A stretch of 64,000 nt of DNA. It comes from Rhizobiales bacterium CCH3-A5. GTDB taxonomy: Bacteria > Pseudomonadota > Alphaproteobacteria > Rhizobiales > Beijerinckiaceae. Positions 1 through 6,921 of this stretch are shown piece by piece; position 1 is the first letter of the stretch; every line of letters starts with the position of its first letter. The notes beneath the pieces are model-generated. The model saw only the letters and a list, made by a program, of their open reading frames with translations, was not told where the DNA came from and searched no databases. The translations under genes were made by a program, and so were the position numbers. The DNA is taken from contig LSIB01000149.1 in assembly GCA_001556025.1 (NCBI GenBank), forward strand, positions 1 through 64,000, given 5' to 3'.

Positions 1-307
1 CAGACCGATCATGCCAACCAAAACACCCTTGCAGACGGGGCGGGCCATACGTTTTTAGGATGTCACGCTCCGCCTTGAGCTTGGCGACCTCCCGCCGCAG
101 CTTCTCGATCTCGAGCTGTTCCGGCTTCATCTGCCCGTGACCGGGAAAGGCCTGCCCAGGATCGGCCGAAAAGAGCTTCACCCATTTGCGCAGTTGGTTC
201 TCGTGGACATCCAGGTCCCGTGACGCCTGCGCCACGCTCACCCCGCGGTCCTTGATCAGGCGGACCGCCTCGATCTTGAACTCACGCCCAAATCGTCTTC
301 GCTGCAT
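1..307 (-). CDS. IS3-family transposase orfA, partial
   Basis: The minus-strand frame opens at ATG 307-305 with MQRRRFGREFKIEAVRLI and stays open to the window edge (102 codons). It shows the two hallmarks of IS3/IS911 OrfA: an N-terminal helix-turn-helix (about residues 8-45, including VSVAQASRDLDVHENQLRKW) and a leucine-zipper segment (about residues 67-85, EQLEIEKLRREVAKLKAERD) used for multimerisation. OrfA normally binds the terminal repeats and is joined to OrfB by a -1 frameshift. After ILK (residue 85, near position 53) the sequence continues TYGPPRLQGC instead of the usual KKA-type continuation, so the 3' part may be a deletion junction. It is probably not a functional transposase by itself. 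Confidence 0.75.
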   Translation of the reverse strand, partial: MQRRRFGREFKIEAVRLIKDRGVSVAQASRDLDVHENQLRKWVKLFSADPGQAFPGHGQMKPEQLEIEKLRREVAKLKAERDILKTYGPPRLQGCFGWHDRS

Positions 308-371
308 ACGCCACCTCCGGCTTCATGAAACACCCAATCTCGGTGTCCACGAAACCGGCAGCAGGCCACCA
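1..371 (-). mobile_element. IS3-family insertion sequence, one end only
   Basis: The stretch holds the 5' part of an IS3-type orfA read on the minus strand and its upstream terminal region. The outer boundary is placed near 368-371 because there the reading frame of the neighbouring DUF262-like gene turns into sequence unlike that family, and the minus strand starts with TGG followed by a GC-rich end, as expected for an IS3 terminal inverted repeat. The other end is outside the window, or the element is already truncated near position 52, where the transposase frame leaves its family consensus. The family call is firm from orfA; the exact ends are inferred. Confidence 0.7.
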
Positions 372-1230
372 AGCGTAGAACGGCAACGCCGTATCCCGCT
401 CCTGCAAGCGGGACTTCAACCGTTTTCAACGGGGTTTCTAGCCGGGGCTCGTAAAGGAGCTTGTGGATCTGCTCCCCCAAAACAGGGCTCTTATTCTTGG
501 CCTCGTGGTTCGAAAAATGATCCCAATAAGCGTGACCAGCGCCTCCGCGTGCGATCGCTCGCGTTGCAATGGAAAGCCCGGAGCGCCCCGCCTGCAGTAT
601 TCTCGTTTCGAGGGTGTCTATCTGCGTGCCGCCTTGATTAATCCGAATGAAGGCCTTTGCTGCCTGAGCGGCCGTACGCCCCTCGATCCATTGGACATCA
701 AGCGTTCTCAGGCTGCTTATGCCATGCTGAGCTTTGTAGTCGGGCCAAAGTCCAACGGAATCGCGAACCAGCGCTAGCGTCTGGTCGTGCATGGCACGTT
801 GAACCTCAGGGATGTTGCCACCGAACATTTGGAGCGATTTGCTCCCGGCACCAAAATCGCTTTGAACCCAGCCGATAAGAGCGCTGAGACGGTGAGCCCC
901 ATCGACGACAAATAGGCTCGTTCCGTTTTCCCAGAGGATGATAGCCGGGATGATGTCGGACTCTGAGAAGGTCTGAATCAGGCGCGCAACTTGTGTAGGC
1001 GTCCAATTCGCAGTTTCACGCTGGAAGTCCGGCTTCCTGAGCAGATTGTACGTTATGCCCGGCTCAAGGTCGGTAATGCGTATGTTTCGGTCGAGTTTAC
1101 CTGGCATCGACTGCTCGAAGAGGTCCGCTCTAGCAATCAAGGCATCAAGATAGACGGCGTTCTTCCCATTCTGTGCCATTTCGCCCGCCCATCCCCATTC
1201 CGGTTGTTGGCTCACGCTAAACGCTCCCAT
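256..1230 (-). pseudogene. DUF262/ParB-like protein gene truncated by an IS3 element
   Basis: The frame runs 324 codons, but only about the first 286 belong to the original gene; residues from about 287 on are translated from the IS end and stop at 256-258 inside orfA. The N-terminal part has the DUF262/ParB-like pattern: PDFQRETANW (about residues 67-76), a helix ARLIQTFSESDIIPAIIL, and VVDGAHRLSAL (about 108-118), matching the family's P-FQR-W and V-DG-QR-L signatures. DUF262 domains occur in GmrSD-type and other DNA-targeting defence proteins, but a defence role here is inference. The start could instead be the internal ATG at 1179. Base composition is visibly less GC-rich than in the genes from 1380 on, suggesting acquired DNA. 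Confidence 0.7.
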
Positions 1231-1260
1231 GGCGGAGTCCAGCGCAATGGGTACGGGAAG

Positions 1261-1266
1261 TATAAT
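1261..1266 (+). promoter_or_regulatory. possible -10 element before the malyl-CoA lyase gene
   Basis: A perfect TATAAT hexamer lies in the AT-richer gap between the truncated DUF262-like gene and the lyase gene. No convincing -35 hexamer sits 16-18 bases upstream, and alphaproteobacterial promoters often lack a consensus -10, so this is only a candidate. Confidence 0.25.
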
Positions 1267-1379
1267 ATCGCGTTCAAAATCCTAGGATTATGATCTTTGC
1301 CGGTCCGGGCTACGAAATGCCCGATGGACTGCGCCTTCCTGCTCCGGCAGATTTGCCGCAACGCACCATGGAGCCAAAA

Positions 1380-2429
1380 ATGACGGTCAAGACGCCGCGC
1401 CAGTTCTTCAAGCCGCTCGCCATCGGCGCGCCCGAGCCGTTTCGCGAGCTGCCGCTCAATCTGGAGCGGATGATCCATTTCGTGCCGCCGCATCTGGAAA
1501 AGGTTCGCGCCAAGATCGGAGATCTTGCCGGCCAGGTCGACATCGTGCTCGGCAATCTCGAGGACGCGATTCCCGTCGAGGCCAAGCAGGCGGCGCGCGA
1601 GGGCTTCATCGCGATGGGCAAGGCGGTCGATTACGGGAAGACCGGCCTGTGGACGCGGGTCAATGCGCTGAACTCGCCCTGGTTCCTCGACGACATCACC
1701 GCGATCATGGCCGAGATCGGCGGCAAGCTCGATGTCGTGATGGTGCCCAAGGTCGAGGGCCCATGGGACATTCATTACGTCGATCAGCTTCTGGCGCAGT
1801 TCGAGGCGAAGCACCAACTGCCCAAGCCGGTGCTGATCCACGCGATCCTCGAGACGGCCGAGGGCGTCAAGAATGTCGAGACGATCGCCACCGCTTCGCC
1901 GCGCATGCACGGCATGAGCCTCGGGCCGGCCGATCTCGCGGCCTCCCGCGCGATGAAGACGACGCGCGTCGGCGGCGGCCATCCCGAATACAAGGTAATC
2001 GCCGACCCCTCGCCCGAGGGCGGCGCACGCGCGGTCGCGCAGCAGGATCTCTGGCACTACACGCTGGCCAAGATGGTCGACGCCTGCGCGGCAGCCGGGA
2101 TCAAGCCGTTCTACGGCCCGTTCGGCGATTTTTCCGACGAGGCCGCCTGCGAGGCGCAGTTCCGAAACGCCTTCCTGCTCGGCTGCGCCGGGGCGTGGAC
2201 GCTGCACCCCTCGCAAGTTCCCATCGCCAAGCGGGTCTTCAGTCCCGATCCAGCCGAGGTGGCGTTCGCCAGACGGATCATCGAGGCGATGCCGGACGGT
2301 TCGGGTGCCGTCATGATCGACGGCAAGATGCAGGACGACGCGACCTGGAAACAGGCGAAGGTGATCGTCGATCTGGCCGCACAGGTCGCAGCGCGAGACC
2401 CGGACCTGGCCGCGCGCTACGGAATGTGA
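1380..2429 (+). CDS. mcl: malyl-CoA lyase (L-malyl-CoA / beta-methylmalyl-CoA lyase)
   Basis: This 349-residue protein belongs to the HpcH/HpaI aldolase / CitE superfamily, whose malyl-CoA lyases reversibly split malyl-CoA into glyoxylate and acetyl-CoA and act in the serine cycle or the ethylmalonyl-CoA pathway. Visible family motifs are LEDAIP (60-65), RVNAL (93-97), MVPKVEG (121-127), LETAEG with E158 and LGPADLAAS with D185; the last two fit the Mg-binding acidic residues of the family. The length fits. I chose ATG 1380 because GGAG lies six bases upstream (1370-1373); an in-frame ATG at 1368 would give four more residues. It stands alone, facing away from the IS-disrupted gene. Assignment to Mcl rather than another CitE-like lyase is likely but not proven. 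Confidence 0.85.
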   Translation: MTVKTPRQFFKPLAIGAPEPFRELPLNLERMIHFVPPHLEKVRAKIGDLAGQVDIVLGNLEDAIPVEAKQAAREGFIAMGKAVDYGKTGLWTRVNALNSPWFLDDITAIMAEIGGKLDVVMVPKVEGPWDIHYVDQLLAQFEAKHQLPKPVLIHAILETAEGVKNVETIATASPRMHGMSLGPADLAASRAMKTTRVGGGHPEYKVIADPSPEGGARAVAQQDLWHYTLAKMVDACAAAGIKPFYGPFGDFSDEAACEAQFRNAFLLGCAGAWTLHPSQVPIAKRVFSPDPAEVAFARRIIEAMPDGSGAVMIDGKMQDDATWKQAKVIVDLAAQVAARDPDLAARYGM

Positions 2430-2434
2430 CGAAC

Positions 2435-2450
2435 GGTCCCGTTCGGGACC
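2435..2450 (+). other. short hairpin just after the malyl-CoA lyase stop
   Basis: GGTCCC-GTTC-GGGACC forms a perfect 6-bp stem with a 4-base loop six bases after the stop codon, followed by GGTTGATTTC. The U-tract is weak, so it is either a poor terminator or a 3' stabilising hairpin. A second small hairpin (GCAAGC, 6-base loop, GCTTGC) lies at 2486-2503 before hspQ. Confidence 0.4.
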
Positions 2451-2542
2451 GGTTGATTTCGACGCATTTGCGACGCATTCCTAAAGCAAGCGCAGGAGCT
2501 TGCGTTGCCGGCAAAGCCCGGCCCACCACGGATCACAGCGTT

Positions 2543-2872
2543 ATGGAAGCAAGATCGGCGAAATTCCGCATCGGACAGGTGGTCAAGCACCGCGTCTATC
2601 CGTTCCGCGGCGTGATCTTCGATGTCGATCCGGTCTTCGCCAACACCGAGGAATGGTGGATGGCGATTCCGGAGCATCTGCGCCCGTCGAAGGACCAGCC
2701 CTTCTACCATCTCTTCGCCGAGAACGACGAGACCGAGTACGTCGCCTATGTCTCCGAGCAGAACCTCGTCGTCGACGAGACCGGCCGGCCCGTGCGCCAT
2801 CCGCAGGCCAAGGAGTTCTTCCGCCGCGACCGCAAGGGCCGCTATATGATCGACAGGGCCGGGCTGAACTGA
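2543..2872 (+). CDS. hspQ: heat shock protein HspQ
   Basis: The product is 109 residues and matches HspQ (YccV family, hemimethylated-DNA-binding-type fold). The recognisable core is KFRIGQVVKHRVYPFRGVIF, then DPVFANTEEWW, QPFYHLF and YVAYVSEQNLV. In enterobacteria HspQ is a small heat-shock protein that promotes decay of a mutant DnaA and acts as a Lon substrate and specificity enhancer. The start ATG 2543 is the one that leaves just the conserved domain; no strong Shine-Dalgarno sequence is visible. It is a single gene between the lyase and a strong convergent terminator. I looked for an RpoH-type promoter in the 113-base upstream gap and did not find a convincing one. Confidence 0.9.
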   Translation: MEARSAKFRIGQVVKHRVYPFRGVIFDVDPVFANTEEWWMAIPEHLRPSKDQPFYHLFAENDETEYVAYVSEQNLVVDETGRPVRHPQAKEFFRRDRKGRYMIDRAGLN

Positions 2873-2919
2873 AGCCGGGTGGCGGCGCTTCACTCTCAGC
2901 CTCGCTGGCATCAACCCAT

Positions 2920-2955
2920 AAAAAAGGCCGGCCCCTTGCAGGGCCGGCCTTTCGT
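2920..2955. terminator. bidirectional rho-independent terminator between hspQ and the ialB-like gene
   Basis: A 12-bp perfect stem AAAGGCCGGCCC / GGGCCGGCCTTT (2923-2934 and 2941-2952) with a 6-base loop has an A-run on the left flank and T-rich sequence on the right. It can therefore end transcription of both convergent genes. Confidence 0.85.
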
Positions 2956-2972
2956 GTTTCGACACGCGGCGA

Positions 2973-3791
2973 TCAGGGGCGCGGCGCGGCGCCCGGAGCC
3001 GGCGTCAGGCCCGGGGGCGGCGCAGGGGCCGCGCCGGGAAGCGCGCCCGGCGCACCGGGGGCCGCATTGGCGCCGGCGCCGCCGAGGCGCTGGCGCAGCT
3101 CCTCCTGGCGCTTGGCGAGTTCGTCCTGCAACTGCTTCTGCTGCTGCTCGAGCACGGCGGGGTCGATCGGCGCGCCGTCGAAGCCCTTGGCGAAGTCGGT
3201 CAGCGGGATGGAGAACGAGACCTCGCGCGCGCCCTGGTTCTGGACGCTGACGCTCAGCGCGTTGCCGCGCTTCATGGAGTTGATGAAGTCGTCCTTGACC
3301 TGCGCCTCGGCGAAGCAGCCGTTGGGGAAGCAGATCGCGTAGCGGCCCGGCGTCGGCTGACCGGTATCGACGCCGAAGCGGATGCCGGGCTGCAGCAGCA
3401 GGCCGAGCGGCATCAGAAAGCGCACGATCTTGTTGGGGTCGCCCTTCACATCGTAGACGGCGACCGCCAGCACAGGCTGGCCCTGGTCGGAGACGAAATC
3501 GCGGGTGGTGTAGCAAATCTCCTTGTTGGCGGCCTGGTCCTTGCCGCAAACCTTGGTCCAGCTCGTCTGAGACGGCTCGGGCTTGACCTGCACGATGGTC
3601 GGGCCGGTCGGGGCGGCCTGTCCGGCGGGGGGCTGCGCCGGCTGGGCGGGCTGGGCCGGCTGGGCGGCGGGGCGCTGCGCCGGACGCTGCGGCTGGGCCT
3701 GCTGCGCGAACGCGGCGATTGGCGAAAGCGCGAGCGAAGCGCTCAGGGCGGCGGCAAGGCCGCGCGAAATCAGGCGAAACGAAGCGGACAT
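2973..3791 (-). CDS. invasion-associated locus B (IalB) family secreted protein
   Basis: The product is 272 residues with a Sec signal peptide (about 1-29, ending PIAAFA), a low-complexity Pro/Gln/Ala linker (about 30-66), the IalB core domain (about 68-200) and a second Pro/Ala/Gly-rich tail. Four cysteines (C82, C93 and the CFPNGC pair) could form two disulfides, in line with a periplasmic location. IalB proteins are widespread in Hyphomicrobiales; the name comes from Bartonella, where the locus affects erythrocyte entry, but in free-living species the role is unknown. A coiled-coil-like segment rich in Q and E (LEQQQKQLQDELAKRQEELRQ region, about 210-235) follows the core. Monocistronic and convergent with hspQ. 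Confidence 0.85.
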   Translation of the reverse strand: MSASFRLISRGLAAALSASLALSPIAAFAQQAQPQRPAQRPAAQPAQPAQPAQPPAGQAAPTGPTIVQVKPEPSQTSWTKVCGKDQAANKEICYTTRDFVSDQGQPVLAVAVYDVKGDPNKIVRFLMPLGLLLQPGIRFGVDTGQPTPGRYAICFPNGCFAEAQVKDDFINSMKRGNALSVSVQNQGAREVSFSIPLTDFAKGFDGAPIDPAVLEQQQKQLQDELAKRQEELRQRLGGAGANAAPGAPGALPGAAPAPPPGLTPAPGAAPRP

Positions 3792-4034
3792 CGGTCTTCC
3801 TTACATCAGGCGAATTCGGGGATCACGACTTCGCAAGCCGCGCGCATCATCATCGGCGGCCCAATCACTTTCCCGACTCGGACCATCTGCGCCCGAGCAC
3901 ATCGTCAGGGATTGAGGCGTTTGCATGACACCGTGCGACGGCTTTAGCGAGTTCCGTTGCGGGATTCCAGCCCGAATAGCTGCGCGACGGCGCTTCGCGC
4001 GTGTTATCTTCATGGCCGGGAATCAGGATCGGCG

Positions 4035-5888
4035 ATGGATATCTCTCGCGCAGGGCGGGCTGCCCTGCAGGCCATGACAAGGACGAGCCTCGTTCTTGCC
4101 GCGCTCGCCGCGCTGGCGGGATTGCCCCTTTTCGCCCGTGCCGCGGAGCCGACGCATGCGATCGCCATGCATGGCGAACCCGCGCTCGCGCCCGGCTTCA
4201 GCCATCTGCCCTATGCCGATCCGGACGCGCCCAGGGGCGGGCGGATCATCTTCGGGCAGCAGGGCACCTTCGACAGCCTGAACCCGCTGGTCGTGCTCGG
4301 CGTCGCGCCCGACGCCGTGCCGCGCTATGTCCAGCAGAGCCTGCTGTTCCGCTCGGCCGACGAGCCGTTCACGGCCTATGGGCTGCTGGCCTCGCGGATC
4401 GAACTCAACGACGAGCGGACCAAACTCGCCTTCGAGATCGACCCGCGCGCCCGGTTTTCCGATGGCAGGCCGGTGACTGCCGAGGATGTGCTGTTCACCT
4501 ATGAGATGCTGAAGACCAAGGGCAAACCGTTCCACCGCTCCAGTCTCGCCCGCATCACGAAAGCGCAGGCCCCCTCGCCCTCCCGGGTCGAATTCGAGCT
4601 CGGCGACGGTTCGAACCGCGAACTGCCGCTGGTGATCGGCGCGATGCCGATCTTCGCGAAGCACGCCACCGATGCGGAAAAATTCGGCGACACCAGCTTC
4701 AGGCCGGCTCTGGGCTCCGGCCCCTATCTCGTCAGCGAGGTCAGGCCGGGCGAGGCGCTGACCCTGAAGCGGCGAAGCGATTTCTGGGCTGAGGACCACC
4801 CGCTGACGCGCGGGCTCTTCAACGTCGACGAGATCCGCTACGATTTCTATCGCGATTCCAATGCGTTGTTCGAGGCGTTCAAGGCCGGGCTCTACGATGT
4901 GCGGCTGGAAGCGGATACGACGCGCTGGACGACCGGCTACGACATCCCGGCCGTGCGCGACGGGCGCATCATCCGCGATACGCTGCGGTTCCGATCGCCC
5001 AAGGGCATGACCGGGCTTGTCTTCAACACACGTCGGCCGCTCTTTTCCGATGTCCGGGTGCGCGAGGCGCTCGGCCTGATGTTCGATTTCGAATGGGTCA
5101 ACCGCAACCTGTTCCACGGCGTCTATCGCCGCGCCGGCAGCTTCTTCTCCGATTCGGAGCTTTCGGCGCTGGGTGTGCCGGCCGACGCGCGCGAGACCGC
5201 GCTGCTCGCCGCCTTCCCCGGCAGCGTGCGCGCCGACATCCTGTCGGGACACTGGTCGCCGGCCGCCAGCGACGGCTCGGGCCGCGATCGGGAGCAGGCC
5301 CGCAAGGCGCTCGATCTCCTGAAAAGCGCGGGCTTTGTGCTGTCGGATGGCGTATTGCGCCGTCAGGGCTCGAATGAGGCCTTCGCCTTCGAGATCACCG
5401 TGACCAACCGGCCGCAGGAGCGGCTGGCGCTGAACTACGCCACTTCGCTCGGTCGGATCGGCGTCGCGGTCTCGGTCAGGCTGATCGACGACGTGCAGTA
5501 TTGGCGCAGGCTCTCGGCCTTCGATTTCGACATGATCCAGTGGACATGGGCGGCATCGGCCTCGCCCGGCAACGAGCAGATCGGGCGCTGGGGCTCCGCC
5601 AATGCCGACCGCAAGGGCGCGCTGAACTATGCCGGGGTGAAGTCGTCCGCGATCGACGCCGTGCTGCAGAGGCTGCTCGGTGCGCGCGACCATAGCGATT
5701 TCGTCGCCGCTGTGCGCGCGCTCGACCGGCTGCTGCTCTCGGGCTTCTATGTCGTGCCGTTATACTACCTGCCGGAAACGTGGCTGGCGCGTTCGCGCGA
5801 CATCGTCCTGCCCGAGCGGCGACCGGGCTATTTCTTCTCGACCGAGACCCTGGCGCGCGCTCCGTCGCCGCCGGCTCCGGCCAATTGA
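4035..5888 (+). CDS. ABC transporter substrate-binding protein, family 5, YejA-like
   Basis: The 617-residue protein has an N-terminal signal peptide (about 1-37, hydrophobic SLVLAALAALAGLPLF, ending ARA) and the family 5 solute-binding fold. The start of the mature part, HGEPALAPGFSHLPYADPDAPRGG, closely follows the YejA subgroup that binds oligopeptides (microcin C uptake in E. coli). Further landmarks are DSLNPLVVLG, FSDGRPVTAEDVLFTYEML and ALGSGPYLV. The start is ATG 4035, with AGGAT at a suitable distance; ATG 4074 would still keep a signal peptide. No permease or ATPase gene is adjacent: the next gene, 7 bases downstream, is an AMP-binding-like protein. It therefore serves a transporter encoded elsewhere, or has a sensing role. 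Confidence 0.88.
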   Translation: MDISRAGRAALQAMTRTSLVLAALAALAGLPLFARAAEPTHAIAMHGEPALAPGFSHLPYADPDAPRGGRIIFGQQGTFDSLNPLVVLGVAPDAVPRYVQQSLLFRSADEPFTAYGLLASRIELNDERTKLAFEIDPRARFSDGRPVTAEDVLFTYEMLKTKGKPFHRSSLARITKAQAPSPSRVEFELGDGSNRELPLVIGAMPIFAKHATDAEKFGDTSFRPALGSGPYLVSEVRPGEALTLKRRSDFWAEDHPLTRGLFNVDEIRYDFYRDSNALFEAFKAGLYDVRLEADTTRWTTGYDIPAVRDGRIIRDTLRFRSPKGMTGLVFNTRRPLFSDVRVREALGLMFDFEWVNRNLFHGVYRRAGSFFSDSELSALGVPADARETALLAAFPGSVRADILSGHWSPAASDGSGRDREQARKALDLLKSAGFVLSDGVLRRQGSNEAFAFEITVTNRPQERLALNYATSLGRIGVAVSVRLIDDVQYWRRLSAFDFDMIQWTWAASASPGNEQIGRWGSANADRKGALNYAGVKSSAIDAVLQRLLGARDHSDFVAAVRALDRLLLSGFYVVPLYYLPETWLARSRDIVLPERRPGYFFSTETLARAPSPPAPAN

Positions 5889-5895
5889 AAGCGCG

Positions 5896-6918
5896 ATGAT
5901 GAAGGCGGAACCGGATGAGGCCGTGGCCGCGCTGCTCGAAGGGCTCGATCTCGATTCGCTGTTGCAGGCGCTGACCCGCAGCCGCGGCTACGAGGCCGCC
6001 CTGCGCGACCCGCCGGGCCGGCGGGGCTGGAGCGACGCGATGCCGACCTCGCTGAGCTTCATCCAGCTCGAGGAGCGGGTCGATCAGCTCGCCCGGCTGC
6101 TGACGATCAACAAGGCGCAACCCGGCGCCAGCGTCGCGATCCTCGCTCCCATGGGTCAGGAGGCGCTGGTCTCGATCCTGGCCTGCCTGCGCGCCGGCCT
6201 CTCGCCGCTGATGCTGCCGCTGCACGGCAACGAATTGGAGCTGCTTCGCCTGATCGAGGCGTCGGGCGCGGTGATGGCGCTGGGCACGGCGCGCGTCGGC
6301 CCGTTGCGACCGCTGCTGATGCTGCGGAACCTGGCCGTGCGCGCCTTCTCGACCCGTTTCGTCGGCGGGTTCGGCCATGAGGTGCCCGAGGGCGTCGCCG
6401 CTCTCGACACGCTGATGGCGAGCGCTGCCGGCCAGCCGCTGCCCGTCGGCCAGCCTCGTCCAGCCCTGCAGGTCGTCGATGCGCGGACCTTCGCGGGCCC
6501 GCTGCCGGTCTCCGAGAAGATGGTGCTGGGCCGCGCGCTGGAGATGTCGCGGCTGGTCAAGCCGCTCGCCTCCTCGCGGATCGTCACCGCGCTCGTCGGC
6601 AGCGATCTGGCGGCGCTATCCTGCGGACCGGGCATGTCGCTTTTGACAGGCGTTGAACTGCTGCCGCTCGGCCTGTTCAGCCTGGGCGATCTGCAGGCCT
6701 GCCTCGAAGGCGGCCGCAAGGCCCATCTCGTGCTGCCGGCCGCAATGGAGCCCTCTCTGGCGCGCTCGAAGCTTGCGAGCCATCCGGCGCTGGCGAGCCT
6801 CGTCTTCGTCCAGCGCGAGCTGAGCGCGCGCGCTTTGCCCGCGATTGACCGGCCGGACATCGCGATCGTCGATGTGGCGGTCCGTTCGGCCGCCGAGATC
6901 TCGCTCAGCCGCCGCTGA
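5896..6918 (+). CDS. AMP-binding (ANL superfamily)-like protein lacking the catalytic motifs; probable pseudoenzyme
   Basis: The protein has 340 residues. Residues about 50-120 follow the N-terminal subdomain of acyl-CoA/AMP synthetases (LSFIQLEERVDQLARLL, PGASVAILAPMGQEALVSIL, AGLSPLMLPLHGNELELL), and the later part keeps the expected helix-strand order (SLLTGVELLPLGLFSLGDLQ, then HLVLPAAMEPSLARSKL, then LASLVFVQREL). The Ser/Thr/Gly-rich phosphate-binding loop is absent, and the protein ends before the adenine-binding motif and the mobile C-terminal domain that full enzymes (500-600 residues) carry. The start is ATG 5896 or 5899, seven bases after the binding-protein gene, so the two are probably cotranscribed. 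It stops three bases before the convergent mfd stop. The fold call is fairly safe; the function is unknown. Confidence 0.65.
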   Translation: MMKAEPDEAVAALLEGLDLDSLLQALTRSRGYEAALRDPPGRRGWSDAMPTSLSFIQLEERVDQLARLLTINKAQPGASVAILAPMGQEALVSILACLRAGLSPLMLPLHGNELELLRLIEASGAVMALGTARVGPLRPLLMLRNLAVRAFSTRFVGGFGHEVPEGVAALDTLMASAAGQPLPVGQPRPALQVVDARTFAGPLPVSEKMVLGRALEMSRLVKPLASSRIVTALVGSDLAALSCGPGMSLLTGVELLPLGLFSLGDLQACLEGGRKAHLVLPAAMEPSLARSKLASHPALASLVFVQRELSARALPAIDRPDIAIVDVAVRSAAEISLSRR

Positions 6919-6921
6919 CGC

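Noticed and set aside
1267..1290. GTTCAAAATCCTAGGATT as the 3' end of a tRNA (attachment site)
   Set aside because: There is no acceptor or anticodon stem upstream; it is a short chance resemblance to a T-arm.
1212..2216. 334-residue minus-strand frame opposite the malyl-CoA lyase gene
   Set aside because: The plus-strand lyase is a clear enzyme; the antisense frame has no recognisable motif.
2430..2542. possible RpoH (heat-shock sigma) promoter before hspQ
   Set aside because: A CTTG at 2499-2502 exists, but no fitting CCCCAT-type -10 element follows at the right distance.
4023..5693. 556-residue minus-strand frame
   Set aside because: It lies wholly opposite the solute-binding-protein gene and has shadow-type composition.
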